A DNA stretch of 64,000 nt from Loripinus fragilis. Taxonomy: Eukaryota > Mollusca > Bivalvia > Lucinida > Lucinidae. The DNA lies in NCBI GenBank assembly GCA_964019695.1, contig OZ026515.1, forward strand, positions 146,061,152-146,125,151. Reading direction: 5' to 3'. The translations under genes and the position numbers were made by a program. Below are positions 46,827-57,353 of this stretch, piece after piece. The notes below the pieces were generated by a model. It saw only the letters and a program-made list of their open reading frames with translations. It did no database searches and had not been told where the DNA came from. Within the stretch, counting starts at the first letter, position 1; each line of letters opens with the position of its first letter.

Positions 46827-47403
46827 TTTAGCTGCGTGTCCTGGCATGCTTAAGGGCTTTTTTAGCCCTTTGGATTGCACAAAAACCATTTACTGCCACA
46901 TGGCTTCACCCATGGACACATATAGGGGAGAGCCCCCCTGACCCCCTCAAGAGTGCATACTCTATAAAATGCCTCAGGTAAGCGACTGATGATATAATAG
47001 CAAAGGCGCTAACCAGTCTGCGCCGATGCACAGGCTGGTCTGCGCCTTTGTTGTTTTCAAGCTCCGACGACAGAGTTTCTCGAGTCGAGGCCCAAGTGTT
47101 TTATTGCTATCCTTAAATATACCTGACGCGTTATGACAATTGTCACAGACAGGAAGCACTCTTGAGGGGGTCGGGGGGGGGGGGGGGGGGCTCTCGGGTA
47201 AGAATTTGATCGTTTGGTAGAGGAGTCAAGGCTCAGGCCCCCCAAAAACACTTCTAGCCCCCGGAGATAGCTTTTATACTTGGGCACTATATAATTCTGA
47301 ATTCGCCCAAACGCCCGGATCTTAAAAGCTGTATTTATCTATCCCAAATCCTAAACCGGCAACGGTTCATCTAAGAAGACAGGACGATGGCTTTAAGTCA
47401 TGT
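46827..47403. other. No gene; G homopolymer and TGATCAG-type repeat relics
   Basis: Eighteen G residues at 47173-47190, in an AGCCCCCC / GGGGGGCT-rich block (46925-47200) that contains CTCAAGAGTGC and its inverse at 46947 and 47159, so 46930-47200 may be one small inverted-repeat element. AACCAGTCTGCGCCGATGCA at 47013 belongs to the common TCTGATCAG repeat group. Confidence 0.5.
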
Positions 47404-47845
47404 CAGACAGACTGGAAGAGCTGGGGATGGAACTCAGGAGCCCTGGGTACAACGCGCGCGAGTGACTATTCCACTATACCACTTTTAGTGACTTTCCCTG
47501 GGTAGTAACCAGCATCAGGTTGGAAGGGTTTATGACTTGTGTGTGTATTTTAGGACAGGGAACCCCAAAGGCTTAACCGAAAGTGGTTCTGGAGAACTAG
47601 GAATTATTGTTTGTGGCCGTGGCAGACAGACTGGAAGAGCTTGGGATGGAACTCAGGATCCCTGGGTACAACGCGCGCGAGTGACTATTCCATTATACCA
47701 CTTTTAGTGACTTTCCCTGGGTAGTAACCAGCATCAGGCTGGAAGGGTTTATGACTTGTGTGTGTATTTTAGGATGGGGAACCCCAAAGGCTTAACCAAA
47801 AGTGGTTCTGGAGAACTAGGAATTATTGTTTGTGGCGTGTTCCTT
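47404..47845 (+). repeat. 220-bp tandem duplication
   Basis: Two units starting CAGACAGACTGGAAGAGCT at 47404 and 47624 are about 97% identical. They contain TACAACGCGCGCGAGTGAC, CTATACCACTTTTAGTGACT, GGTAGTAACCAGCATCAGG and GAGAACTAGGAATTATTGTT. A third, diverged remnant follows to about 48010. High identity implies a recent event. Read on the - strand each unit holds an A-box-like AGTGGTATAGTGG. Confidence 0.9.
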
Positions 47846-48347
47846 GGCTGTACCAGTACTGGCCGGGTGGGTTTATGCTTTTTGTGGTTCTTTGTCCAGG
47901 AACTCCTAGAGGCTCAACCAGCAGTGGTTCTGGTTTTAAAGCGTCTCAGAAGACGGGGCAAATGGCTTGAAGTCTCATCCGACAGACTGGGAGAACTAGG
48001 AATTCTAGTATATTTGTGACGCTTCCTACCCCAAGAGTTGATATGGATTTCGATTTTAAATGCACATTTTAACTATTAAATACTTAGAAATTTACAAATA
48101 TTATGATGTGATTCTTTTTGATGAAAAAGAAAAAAGCACCTCTATTTTACTAAAATTTCTTTTATTTATAATTTGCAAATAAAATCTTATACTTTATAAA
48201 TACATCAGCTTTCATGACAGCATGAAAAATAAATAAGATGCAGTTGTTATATTAAAGGGAGGCGATTTGAGGATAAATGGTTCAAAGTAAGAAACAGGGC
48301 AAATACATGGCCGTATTAAATGCGGTATAATGTGTCTTCTGCATCTG

Positions 48348-48711
48348 CATATGCGGATCCAGGAATTTTCACCAAATGGGGGGGGGGGGGGGGGGGTAGA
48401 TGGTCCAGGCCCACCTGACAGTAAAAAGCTCGGACAGCGTTGTTTTGTTATTTTTGCTGTTTTTAGTCCTCACCTTCAACTTATTTACCAGTTTTACAGA
48501 GGGGACCGATCCCAGGGTCCGATGGTTTATTTTTTGGAAAACAATAATTTTCCAAGGTTCCAGAGGGGGTCCAACATTTTTCGGGGTGGGGGGAGGGGTC
48601 CAACTTTTTTCCAGGGGGGGGGGGGGGGGCGTCCAAAAGCTAATTTCTGTAGAAACCTATCGAAATTGTGATTTGCCCGGACCCCCTATCCCCTCTCTGT
48701 ATCCGCGCATG
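48348..48711 (+). mobile_element. G-rich GCGGATCC element, fullest copy
   Basis: CATATGCGGATCCAGGAATT at the left and CTCTGTATCCGCGCATG at the right are inverted termini. Inside are a 19-G run (48378-48396), TTCCAAGGTTCCAGAGGGGG and repeated GGGGTCCAACTTTTT phrases. Long + strand frames (for example 48330-48671) translate G-rich phrases into FRGG/FQGG peptides. Such peptides are a recurrent artefact of this repeat type. Confidence 0.75.
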
Positions 48712-48819
48712 TTCTGCCTTCACTTGCAGCTCGGACCCAGTAATAGATCTACATTTGTTGGTTGTGTGCAAGCTTAGCGGGACGGGACGAAGTTTTCTCT
48801 TATATATACGTGTAAGGGG

Positions 48820-49006
48820 AGGGCAGTGGCTCAGTGGTAGAGTGCTTGACTCGAGACGGAGAGCTCGCGGGTTCGAGCCTCACAGGCGTCACTGAGATGT
48901 GTCCTTGAGCAAGACACATTGATCCTAGCTTAGTGCTGGTTCAACCCAGGAAGACCCGTCCCTAAATAACTGAAAAATTGTTGATGGGACGTAAAGAATC
49001 AAATCA
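48820..49006 (+). mobile_element. tRNA-derived SINE, copy at 48.8 kb
   Basis: Head GGGCAGTGGCTCAGTGGTAG, B box GGGTTCGAGCCTC, body as in 44118-44326, tail AAAGAATCAAATCAC. The imperfect duplication ACGTGTAAGGGG / ACGTATAGGGGG flanks it. Confidence 0.9.
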
Positions 49007-49018
49007 CACGTATAGGGG

Positions 49019-50191
49019 GAACTTCTTGGTAAAAAATCATCCTTAACACCGTTTGCAGCGAGTTCTACTTGCATGGGAGAAATTATTTATTCCCAGTAAA
49101 ATTGGTGCGCCCTCTGGCGTTAAAATACTTAAGCATATTCACTTTCGTATTATGACAACCCAGTTCTGCCTTTTTACAACATACAAATGTAGTTCTGACA
49201 TTTTACAACCTAGTTCTGCCTTTTTAAAACCGAGAAATGACATGATCAGAATCTGATTACGAGTGAAACGACTATTAAATGACAATTTGCATGATATAAT
49301 GACACAATTTACAAAATAGAATGAAATTGCCAACATACAAAAACAAAGATGTATGCATTGAATAAAGTCGGTTTTCACCTCCCATAGGTAAAAATTGTAA
49401 AAGGAGAAGAACTATATACATGCTTTCGTTCTAACCCTCATCTTAATTGTTTATATTGTATATGTATGTACAAACAAAGTTGAATAAATATGTTAAAGAT
49501 ACCTAGTTGGCTGCATAGTTTTTAAGGGTAGACAGGGCCCCAGTAGCTTCCGCTTCTATCCTTTCTAAGTCGGTGGTTCTGTCGTTGTTAATTTATTGAT
49601 TATTGATGCTCTTAGTGTGTGTGGGAGTTTTCTGTTTTGTCCTTGTTTCGTTATGCAGTGATTAGTGCCCTATAGTCTTGCAGTAATTTCACTGAGGAAG
49701 AGGGAGCTGGTTGCTTTCCTTAAATTGTCTTCTTCATGTCACGTGGCTGTTACTGTTGTGTATCATTTTTTCACGGTGCTGTAGATTGGTCAGAGGTGAG
49801 TGGCTGTTGCGTTTCTATGTCATATACTCATTTACTTAAAGAGAATTAGAAAGTGAAATACTGGACACATGAAAATCATGCCAACCACGTACACAAAAGT
49901 CAAGAGCAAACTTACAACCTGAAAATTGATTGCAACAAACTCCTCAGATTAGCTGTTATTTTGTATTGGAAATATAATCTCGGTTCAGATGATAGCTGTG
50001 CTAGCTTACCGTTGTAAATCCAAAAGCTGAGCTGAGCCGTTTAAAACACGGGCAGATATGAGTATGAATAGAAAATGATACAACCAAAGATCACAGACCA
50101 ACCAATGGGAGGAGACACCAGAACACAGTAAAAGAAATACACATATAAGGAAGAATACAATTAAGTAAAAGTTATATACCAAGGTTTTTTC
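49019..50191. other. No exon recognised within the intron
   Basis: Contains a short direct repeat, ACAACCCAGTTCTGCCTTTT / ACAACCTAGTTCTGCCTTTT, at 49155-49225. GTGCGCCCTCTGGCGTTAAAA at 49105 is the inverse of a block at 41265 (TTTTGACGCCAGAGGGCGC). Otherwise unremarkable. Confidence 0.5.
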
Positions 50192-50260
50192 AACCTGTAC
50201 GTGGAGACAATCCACGAGCTTTAGCGAGTGGATTATCTTACGCACAGGTGGACACATATG
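50192..50260. mobile_element. Hairpin MITE, AGTTATACC family, copy 3 (core)
   Basis: CAACCTGTACGTGGAGACAA, TCCACGAGCTTTAGCGAGTG and GATTATCTTACGCACAGGTG: nearly identical to the 35815-35910 core, without the outermost TTATACCATG arm. Confidence 0.75.
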
Positions 50261-50267
50261 GTTTAAG

Positions 50268-50625
50268 GCATTGATAAGTTAGGGGTCTTTCATGCAAACG
50301 AAATATCTATGTGTCTTGATCCACATGTGAATTAAGGGTGAGGTTGGCGCCGTTGAACCGGTTAAACCCTCCAGTAATATATTTTACTGACCGTTCCAAG
50401 GCGGTACCTTTGTGGATCTTTTATGTTTTTTTCTGTCTTGTGTTTGCTATGTCTTTGTACGCGTCTGTTTATATGTGCTTTGAGGTCACCTGCTGGGAAA
50501 GGGCTGACCTCTTGGGTCTCGTTTGAGGTGTCTAACTGTGAGTTTGTCACTTTCCCATTGGTATCCTGGGTCAGGTGTGGTACTTGATTGTATCGATTCC
50601 TGATCTTTGCACCCTTACTTACTTT
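50268..50625 (+). mobile_element. Penelope-like 3' tail fragment
   Basis: Matches, inverted, 61306-61665 nearly throughout: GCATTGATAAGTTAGGGGTC, TTTCATGCAAACGAAATATC, the CGGTTAAACCCTCCAGTAA block, CTGACCGTTCCAAGGCGGTA, then the GGTGTGGTACTTGATTGTAT terminus and CACCCTTACTTACTT. No coding part. It is directly followed (50629-50710) by a TTTATACCACC...GGGTGGTATAAA inverted-repeat element. Confidence 0.92.
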
Positions 50626-50628
50626 AAC

Positions 50629-50710
50629 TGTTTTATACCACCTGTATCAGTGTATACCTGGAACATCACGAGATATCGCATACTTAAGTCTGTAGGGTGG
50701 TATAAAGTAA
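50629..50710. mobile_element. Small TATACCACC inverted-repeat element
   Basis: The ends TTTTATACCACCTGTATCAG and GGGTGGTATAAA are inverted. The left half matches the flank just right of the hairpins at 35911-35960 and 51072-51130 (TTTTATACCACC...CTTGCA...GTGAAATATATCGTG), so the hairpin and this half belong to one larger family. Confidence 0.6.
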
Positions 50711-50970
50711 CATAACAAGACCTCTCTCTCTTCTTTAGAAATATGTAAAAAAAAAGGAATTCGGCAAAATATCTCTCAAGCGCTGTTATTGCGAGCAAGT
50801 GCAGAGATAGCAACATCTGACAGACCATTCGGGACTCTTATACGTCTTCTATGACTCAGGCCTTTAAATCATGGTACTGACCAAGGAGTGCTGAAGGTTA
50901 GCCAGCATATTTTAGATGCACCGACTCTGGTTTAGTGAGCTGTCCATGAGTTCAAACTAACCACTACGTA

Positions 50971-51130
50971 ATAGTTATACCATGATTTGTCCGCCTGTAT
51001 GTGGAGATAGTCCACGCGCTTCAATATGGCGATTGGATAACCTCCTGTAAATGTGAACAACCATGGTATAACTATTTTATACCACCCACATTGCTGCAAA
51101 CCTTGCACATTGTGAAATATATCGTGATAA
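50971..51130. mobile_element. Hairpin MITE, AGTTATACCATG family, copy 4
   Basis: AGTTATACCATGATTTGTCC and AACCATGGTATAACT form outer arms (50974-51072). The inner loop has diverged (CTTCAATATGGCGA). The shared right flank TTTTATACCACCCACATTGC follows. It ends only about 45 bp from the acceptor of the next SLC6 exon, so an insertion has come very close to a splice site. Confidence 0.72.
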
Positions 51131-51173
51131 AGTTGTTAAAGATGATATAATTTGTGTTTTCATTTTCTTACAG

Positions 51174-51305
51174 GAGCCTTCTTAATCCCATTCATTTTCT
51201 TCGTTGTGACTTGTGGAATGCCTCTATTCTACCTGGAAGTTTCAGTGGGCCAGTTTCTAGGAAAGAGCTGTATTCAGGCGTGGGTTGTTTGTCCCATTTT
51301 TAAAG
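51174..51305 (+). CDS. SLC6 transporter, exon with TM2
   Basis: The acceptor TTTTCTTACAG and donor AAAG|GTATTA give 132 nt, starting with GA that completes the NGGG|AF glycine codon, and ending phase 1. The peptide begins AFLIPFIFFVVTCGMPLFYL (end of the TM1-TM2 connection and TM2). It then has EVSVGQFLGKSCIQAW, the family's conserved Glu and GQ pair at the TM2/first intracellular loop, and VVCPIFKG leading to TM3. Length and phase match the exon before and after. An unspliced reading frame continues into the intron but loses similarity exactly at the donor. Confidence 0.96.
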
Positions 51306-51861
51306 GTATTACACATCTTTGTTTTTACTTTCATGTCAAAATTTACAAAAAGCAAAATGCCTAAAACACACGCAAAACTGAGCATTGCGATACATATTGC
51401 AAATTATTTTCTGCAGATAAGGCAAACTTACAAAAATATTAGCCCTTAAAACAACTAATATAACTACAACAGACGAGAGAGACACTTTGTTGTAACTTTC
51501 TTGCTTTATGAGAAAACTAATGCTTGACACTCGACATGTTAATCTGCTGCAAACAAACATCCATGTGACGCTTCTTTGCTTAAAAGATTCGGACTTGTTC
51601 ACGTGTTCGATAAAATAAACATTTTTTCTGTTGTAGTGCGACCATTTGTGATCCTCGTACGGCAACCAAAAGTAAAATAATCAAATTGTGCTTGTCAAAA
51701 CCTACTGACCCAATGTATTTTCATAGTTCTCAGCCCTGGCAGCCATGATAGGAACAAATATTGATTCAAGCGACGTAAGAAAAACAAGCAAGCAAAATTA
51801 TAACAGACACTGGTGTGATATGTTTTTCAGTCTGTAGTAAAGAATTATTATTCTTATTTAG

Positions 51862-52161
51862 GTCTTGATATTAGCATGATACTAATGACGGCCATCTTCT
51901 GTTGGTACTACAATATGATTCTGGGATGGATCCTTTATTATCTTAGTATTTTGTTTATTTAGGTCTAGGTGTTGGTATGATATTAATGATGACTATCTTG
52001 TGTTGTTACTGCAACATGAATGTGGAATGGGCCCTCTTTTATCCTTTTATTCTGTTTATTTATGATGGTATTGGTTTGATACTTTATGTTCTTGTGTTGT
52101 TACTACAATATCATTCTGGGATGGACCCTCTATTATATTACTCTTCTGTTTCTTTAGGTCT
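51862..52161 (+). pseudogene. Tandem truncated copies of the SLC6 TM3 exon, block A
   Basis: Three units and the start of a fourth, each made of a pyrimidine tract plus AG followed by about 80 nt matching the TM3 exon at 57257-57353. Unit 1 is the most exon-like (MILMTAIFCWYYNMILGWIL). Unit 2 reads MILMMTILCCYCNMNVEWAL. Unit 3 has lost its AG. None keeps the exon's last residues (GNSF) or a donor. The fourth unit is cut after GGTCTT by a Penelope-like fragment. Confidence 0.9.
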
Positions 52162-53167
52162 TTCCATTTTTAGATGGTGATGTTCCTCGCTCTACATCCT
52201 ATGGAGTCTATATATCTCAACTCATTTGTTTTGCTAGAGCATCAAGCCATATTACTGAAGTCAACACTCGCAATAAATTGTTAACTCAGAAACTTCTTAA
52301 ACAAGGCTATCGGTATCATAAACTTTGCAAAACATTTTGTAATTTTTTATATAGACGATACTAAGACTTGATATCTAAATTCCAAGTTGGACAAATCTCT
52401 TTTGCGCCAAAGACTTTCAAAACCTGAATTTTATGGTGACTTGGTGTATAAATTGAAGAAGATTGTTGGCTCTAATAATTTTTCAGTGCAGTTCATTAAA
52501 ATAATTTCCCATTACAAAAAGATTGGCTATAACATTAATGTACTGCATGCTTGGTGGTCAACCCAATTACGGTTGGCAACTTTGCTTTATTCTTTAATTG
52601 CATGTCAGTGAGTCGGACTTCAGACTCTATGACAGTTTCGACTTAAAGTCTTATCTATTCATGAGATGGTAGGGGCCTGATGCTTTGGCTGTTTGTCAGG
52701 CCCACTGGGATTTGCCTTTTGGATTTTTTTTGCTCCGGTATTCAGTTTTATTTACTGTTGAGTCCTAATCTTTGCTTTATCTCCTTTTTCATATCTTGAT
52801 TTATATGTTCTAGGAGATGATGCATTGATAAGTTTGGGTCTTTCATGCAAACCAAATATCTATGTGTCTTTGATCCACATCTGAATTAAGGGTGAGGTTG
52901 GCGCGGTGAAACCCGTTTAAGCCCTCTCGTAAAATATTTTTACTGACCGTTCCAAGGTGGTACTTTTTGTGGATCATTTATGTTTTCTGTCTTGTGTTTG
53001 GTATGCTATGCGCGCGTCTGTTTATTTGTTCCTTGTGGTCACCGACTGAAAAAGGCTGGCCCCTCCACTCTGGTGTCTCACTGTAAGTTTTCACTTTCCC
53101 ATTTGTATCCTGGGTCAGGTGTGGTACTTGATTGTATCGATTCTTGATTTTGCACCCTTACTTACTT
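52162..53167 (+). mobile_element. 5'-truncated Penelope-like element inserted in the exon array
   Basis: Starts within the reverse-transcriptase C-terminal region: the reading frame PFLDGDVPRSTSYGVYISQL matches the same part of the frame at 62280-62340 (opposite strand). It continues through KLLTQKLLKQGYRYHKL, a TAA stop in place of a residue after YRRY, frameshift damage near 52395, then YGDLVYKLKKIVGSNNFS. The 3' tail (52600-53167) ends CACCCTTACTTAC. The array unit resumes with TTGGTATTGG, so the insertion split one unit. No long target duplication is seen. Confidence 0.92.
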
Positions 53168-54873
53168 GGTATTGGTATGATACTAATGAGCTTGTGTTGT
53201 TACTACAATATGATTCTGGGATGGCTGATCTATTATCTTATTCTTCTGTTTATCTAGGTCTTTGTATTGGTATGATACTAATGATCTTGTGTTGTTACTA
53301 CAATATGATTCTGGGATGGACCCTCTATTATCTTATTTTTCTGTTTATCTAGGTCTTTGTATTGGTATGATATACTAATGATCTTGTGTTGTTGCTACAA
53401 TATTGTTCTGGGATGGACCCTCTATTATCTTATTTTTCTGTTTACCTAGGTCTTTGTATTGGTATGATACTAATGATCTTGTGTTGTTACTACAATATGA
53501 TTCTGGGATGGACCCTCTATTATCTTATTTTTCTGTTTGTCTAGGTCTTTGTATTGGTATGATACTAATGATCTTGTGTTGTTACTACAATAATGTTCTG
53601 TGATGGACCCTCATTATCTTATTCTTCTGTTTATTTAGGTTTTGTTATAGGTTTGATATTAATGATGACTATCTTGTGTTGTTCCTGCAACATATATGTG
53701 GGATGGACCCTCTATTATCCTATTATTCTGTTTATTTAGGTCTTGGTATTGGTATGATACTAACGATCTTGTGTTGTTACTACAATATTGTTCTGGGATG
53801 GACCCTCTATTATCTTATTTTCTGTTTATCTAGGTCTTTGTATTGGTATGATACTAATGATCTTGTGTTGTTACTACAATATGATTCTGGGATGGACCCT
53901 CTATTTTCTTATTTTTCTGTATATCTAGGTCTTTGTATTGGTATGATACTAATGATTTTGTGTTACATAACTACAATATGATTCTGGGATGGACCCTCTT
54001 TTATCTTATTTTTCTGTTTGTCTAGGTCTTTGTATTGGTATGATGCTAATGATCTTGTGTTGTTGCTACAATATTGTTCTGGGATGGACCCTCATTATCT
54101 TATTCTTCTGTTTATTTAGGTTTTGTTATAGGTTTGATATTAATGATGACTATCTTGTGTTGTTCCTGCAACATGAATGTGGGATGGACCCTCTATTATC
54201 CTATTATTCTGTTTATTTAGAATATGGTATTGGTATGATACTAACGATCTTGTGTTGTTACTACAGTATGATTCTGGGATGGACCCTCTATTATCTTATT
54301 TTTCTGTTTATCTAGGTCTTTGTATTGGTATGATAGTAATGATCTTGTGTTGTTACTACAATATGGTTCTGGGATGGACCCTCTATTATCTTATTTTTCT
54401 GTTTATCTAGGTCTTTGTATTGGTATGATACGACTGATCTTGTGTTGTTACTACAATATGGTTCTGGGTCGGACCCTCTATTTTCTTATTTTTCTGTTTA
54501 TCTAGGTCTTTGTATTGGTATGATACTATTGATCTTGTGTTGTTACTACAATATGGTTTTGGGATGGACCCTCTATTTTCGTTTTTCTGTTTATTTAGGC
54601 CTTGGTATTGGTATGATACTTATTATCTTGTGTTGGTGCATCAATATGGCTCTGGGATGGATCCTCTATTAACCCTATTATCCTGTTTATTTAGGTCTTG
54701 GTATTGGTATGATACTAATGATCTTGTGTTGTTACTACAATATTATTCTGGGAGGGTCCCCTTTTTATCTTATTATTCTGTTTATTTAGGTCATGGTATT
54801 GGTATATTACTAATGATCTTGTGTTGGTCCTACAATATGGTTCTGGGATGGACCCTCTATTATCTGTTTATTC
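53168..54873 (+). pseudogene. Tandem truncated copies of the SLC6 TM3 exon, block B
   Basis: About 18 units of 92-102 bp. The consensus is a tract TTATTTTTCTGTTTATCTAG, then GTCTTTGTATTGGTATGATA, CTAATGATCTTGTGTTGTTA, CTACAATATGATTCTGGGAT, GGACCCTCTATTATC. The codon-matched peptide is GLCIGMILMILCCYYNMILG + WTLYYL. Most units lack six bases (two codons) present in the true exon and in units 51862 and 56949. Units near 53638 and 54118 are a second type (GTTTTGTTATAGGTTTGATA) and sit 480 bp apart, a five-unit higher-order repeat. Every unit ends at the next tract and lacks the exon's donor. Frames through them stop at the TAG of the acceptor. Confidence 0.93.
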
Positions 54874-56947
54874 AGAAAGTAACTGAGTATGGCCAGCAAA
54901 CACCACAATCACACACTACCTACCAACCCACTGAACCGTGAGGAAGAGAGACAGAACATCGACAGCAACAATATATCAGGAAAGCATTTAAAGCAAAGTA
55001 ATCAGCACTTTCTTCCTCGTCAAGATGAGTGCAATATTAGAAAGGACAGCAGCCAAAATTACTGGTGGGCTTACATGCATTTTACTTGGGCCAAATTTCC
55101 ACCCTAGATTCGGTTGTTGTTAAAACACAGAGATTGTTTAGCTCACATGGAGGCTTCCTAACTAATGCAATTAATCATCACAGACAAACACTCTAATCAA
55201 ATTAACACACTATGTTGAAACAAAGAAAATGGCGCATGACTCACAGACAGTCAGAGCTAAAGAAAACCTCAAGTTGAGCTAAGGTGTGCCCAGCCAAAGA
55301 CAAACATTAGGGAACAACCAACGGATTAACGGCTTTACGTCAGTCAGGGACCTCATATAGTCTGAGACCTGACCTACTGTCGTGCAAATAAAGAAGAAAC
55401 CATAGCTACAAGCAGTGATTGGGTTCATGACTAGGCATGCAGACTGTCGCATGGTATCCAAGTTGTATCCCTTTTTTTATAATGTTTAATTATGAAGGAT
55501 GATCCGAAAGTTCTGATTTTTACCTTGTAGCTTTGTTCAGAGACATTTTTGTGAGGCCTAATATGCACCATTCAAAAGAACTAGCTTTTACCTTTTTAAT
55601 GATGCTAATATTTTCTCGCTGTAACATACTGTTTTGGTTGAATAATTACAGTACATTATATATGGCCCACTCCATACCACTGGCCTGTTTTCATGTTATA
55701 TAATAATAGTAATATTTGAATCTAAATTTTCCAAGCCCGGCATCTTTAAGCTCACAAAATAAAACTGCATTATATTTTTACTTTTTGTTACTTATAATGT
55801 CCATTCAAACGTTAGAATGGCCACAAGTTGTGTCGGTTCAATATTTAAAGCACAATACACAATTCTTATGACGTAATTAAAATTTCCAACTGCGTCATTT
55901 TGAATAGTTTTTACATTGCAAAATGTTTAATTCCCAGTATATCAATTTGGACTAAAAACATACCGAACCTAGCATTGGTACAATATTTAAGAATAATATT
56001 ATTTTGATTACAAAATATCTTAATCTTAATTGGAATATTGTAAAAAGCCAAAAAATTGATTTATTTTAAATTAGAATTTTTCAAAATTGTTATTGGTTTC
56101 AGATGGATGTTTTATGCCCAATTTAATCCCATATTGCATCATTTTACGATATAGTGCGCCTTTTGACAATTGATCGGTTTATATTTTTAGATATATGCAG
56201 GCAAATTTTAAGCAAAAAAGTGAAATAGATTTTTTAAGAGAAAATATCATTTTTGCTAAGAAATTACGATTTTTGAGAATTTTCCAAAATCCCCAGGTGA
56301 AGCTGAGAAGCTCATCTTTCTAATAAAATGGGGTTTCGGGCAGCAAAAGCAGCCAGCAAAATTCCTAACTGATTAAATTAACGTACTGTTTATCAAGATT
56401 GAAATTTCTGAAGTAGCATTTTTAGGATACCATTAAGAAAGCTGGTATAAGAATTTCTGCAAGACTTCAATGTTAATAGTTAGAAATTTGGCAGCAAGTT
56501 CTGGTGCCAAAAAAATCGATTTTGATGTAACAATGATAAGAAAGATGAATTTCCAAGCTTTGACAAAGAATTTCTAAAAAAATCTCGACATTAGCAGTTT
56601 TTGGTCAAAAATCACGTTTTTCTTCTAATAAAAATAATTTTCACTTTCGTTTTGGCTGAAACAGTTCTTTACAATAAGGATTTGAAAACAAAATTGAATT
56701 CTGAAGCCAATGAAAAAATGTGGAATTTTAAAAATTCCAAAAGTTTGGTCTTAACAGAAAAATGCAGTTTTACAGATTTGCACATAAAGTTTCCAAACAA
56801 ATTTATTGTTCTGTCAGATTCTGAATTTAACCCTCTTAGGCAGTATCAAAAATTAAAAATCAAGTTTAGTATATGCAGTAAAAAGTGATGCTTAAAAATG
56901 TGGCACATATTTGGTGATGCAAAACTTTTTCGAGCAGTATATATATT
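54874..56947. other. Intron interval between array blocks; diverged Penelope-like remnant
   Basis: At 55279-55461 (- strand) the peptide QSACLVMNPITACSYGFFFI, followed by a TVGQVSDYMRSLTDV-like stretch, aligns with the C-terminal QTACLVVNPITVDNFAFLF region of the 61.3-64 kb element, so an older, divergent family member lies here. 55500-56945 is AT-rich with nothing recognisable. A 95-codon frame at 56601-56888 has no domain. Confidence 0.6.
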
Positions 56948-56948
56948 T

Positions 56949-57256
56949 AGGCCTTGGTGTTGGTATGATACTAATGACGGCTATCTTGTGTTGTTACTAC
57001 AATATGATTCTGGGATTGACCCTCTGTAATCTTATTATTCTGTTTATATAGGTATCAGTATTTGTATGGTACTAATGATGAATATCTTGTGTTGTTACTA
57101 CAATATGATTCTGGGATTGACCCTCTGTTATCTTATTATTCTGTATATTTAAGTCTTGGTATTGGTATGATACTGATGACAGCTATCTTGTGTTGGTACT
57201 TTAACTTGATTCTGGGATTGAACCCTCTATTATCTCATTTTTTTCTATTGATATAG
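56949..57256 (+). pseudogene. Truncated TM3 exon copies immediately upstream of the real exon, block C
   Basis: Three units (near 56949, 57052, 57151) with the same arrangement. Unit 1 (GLGVGMILMTAILCCYYNMI) and unit 3 (GLGIGMILMTAILCW-type) retain the two codons lost in block B, so they are closer to the functional exon. The last unit runs straight into the polypyrimidine tract of the true exon (TTTTTTTCTATTGATATAG). Substitutions such as CTGTAATCT introduce stops. Confidence 0.9.
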
Positions 57257-57353
57257 GTCTTGGCATTGGCATGATTCTAATGACGGCTATCTTGTGTTGT
57301 TACTACAATATGATTCTCGGATGGGCCCTTTACTATCTAGGAAATTCATTCAG
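57257..57353 (+). CDS. SLC6 transporter, exon with TM3
   Basis: Acceptor TTGATATAG, donor TCAG|GTAACA, 97 nt. It completes the KG|L codon from 51305 and encodes LGIGMILMTAILCCYYNMIL, then GWALYYLGNSF (TM3). The YYN tyrosine corresponds to the conserved TM3 tyrosine that lines the substrate site in SLC6 proteins. It is the only one of about 25 related copies that has both an intact 3' half (GNSF) and a donor. Its neighbours upstream are the truncated tandem copies. It ends two bases into the Arg codon finished at 59546. Confidence 0.95.

Larger units (their letters stand above)
40986..51173 (+). other. SLC6 intron, 10.2 kb, repeat-filled
   Basis: Bounded by GTAAAT and TTTTCTTACAG. It holds a Penelope terminal relic (41381-41412, GTATCGATTCCTGATCTTTG), hairpin MITEs, a foldback, phrase-repeat elements, three SINEs and a SINE piece, G-rich elements and a Penelope tail. 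Stretches not listed separately (41000-41740, 43878-44104, 49019-50191, 50711-50970) show nothing recognisable. Confidence 0.8.

Noticed and set aside
53119..54941. Series of overlapping + strand frames encoding hydrophobic repeats (GMILMILCCYYNMILGWTLYYL) as a new multi-repeat membrane protein
   Set aside because: Each frame is a truncated TM3 exon copy read through its neighbour's polypyrimidine tract. Unit length is not a multiple of three, and frames end at the TAG of each acceptor.
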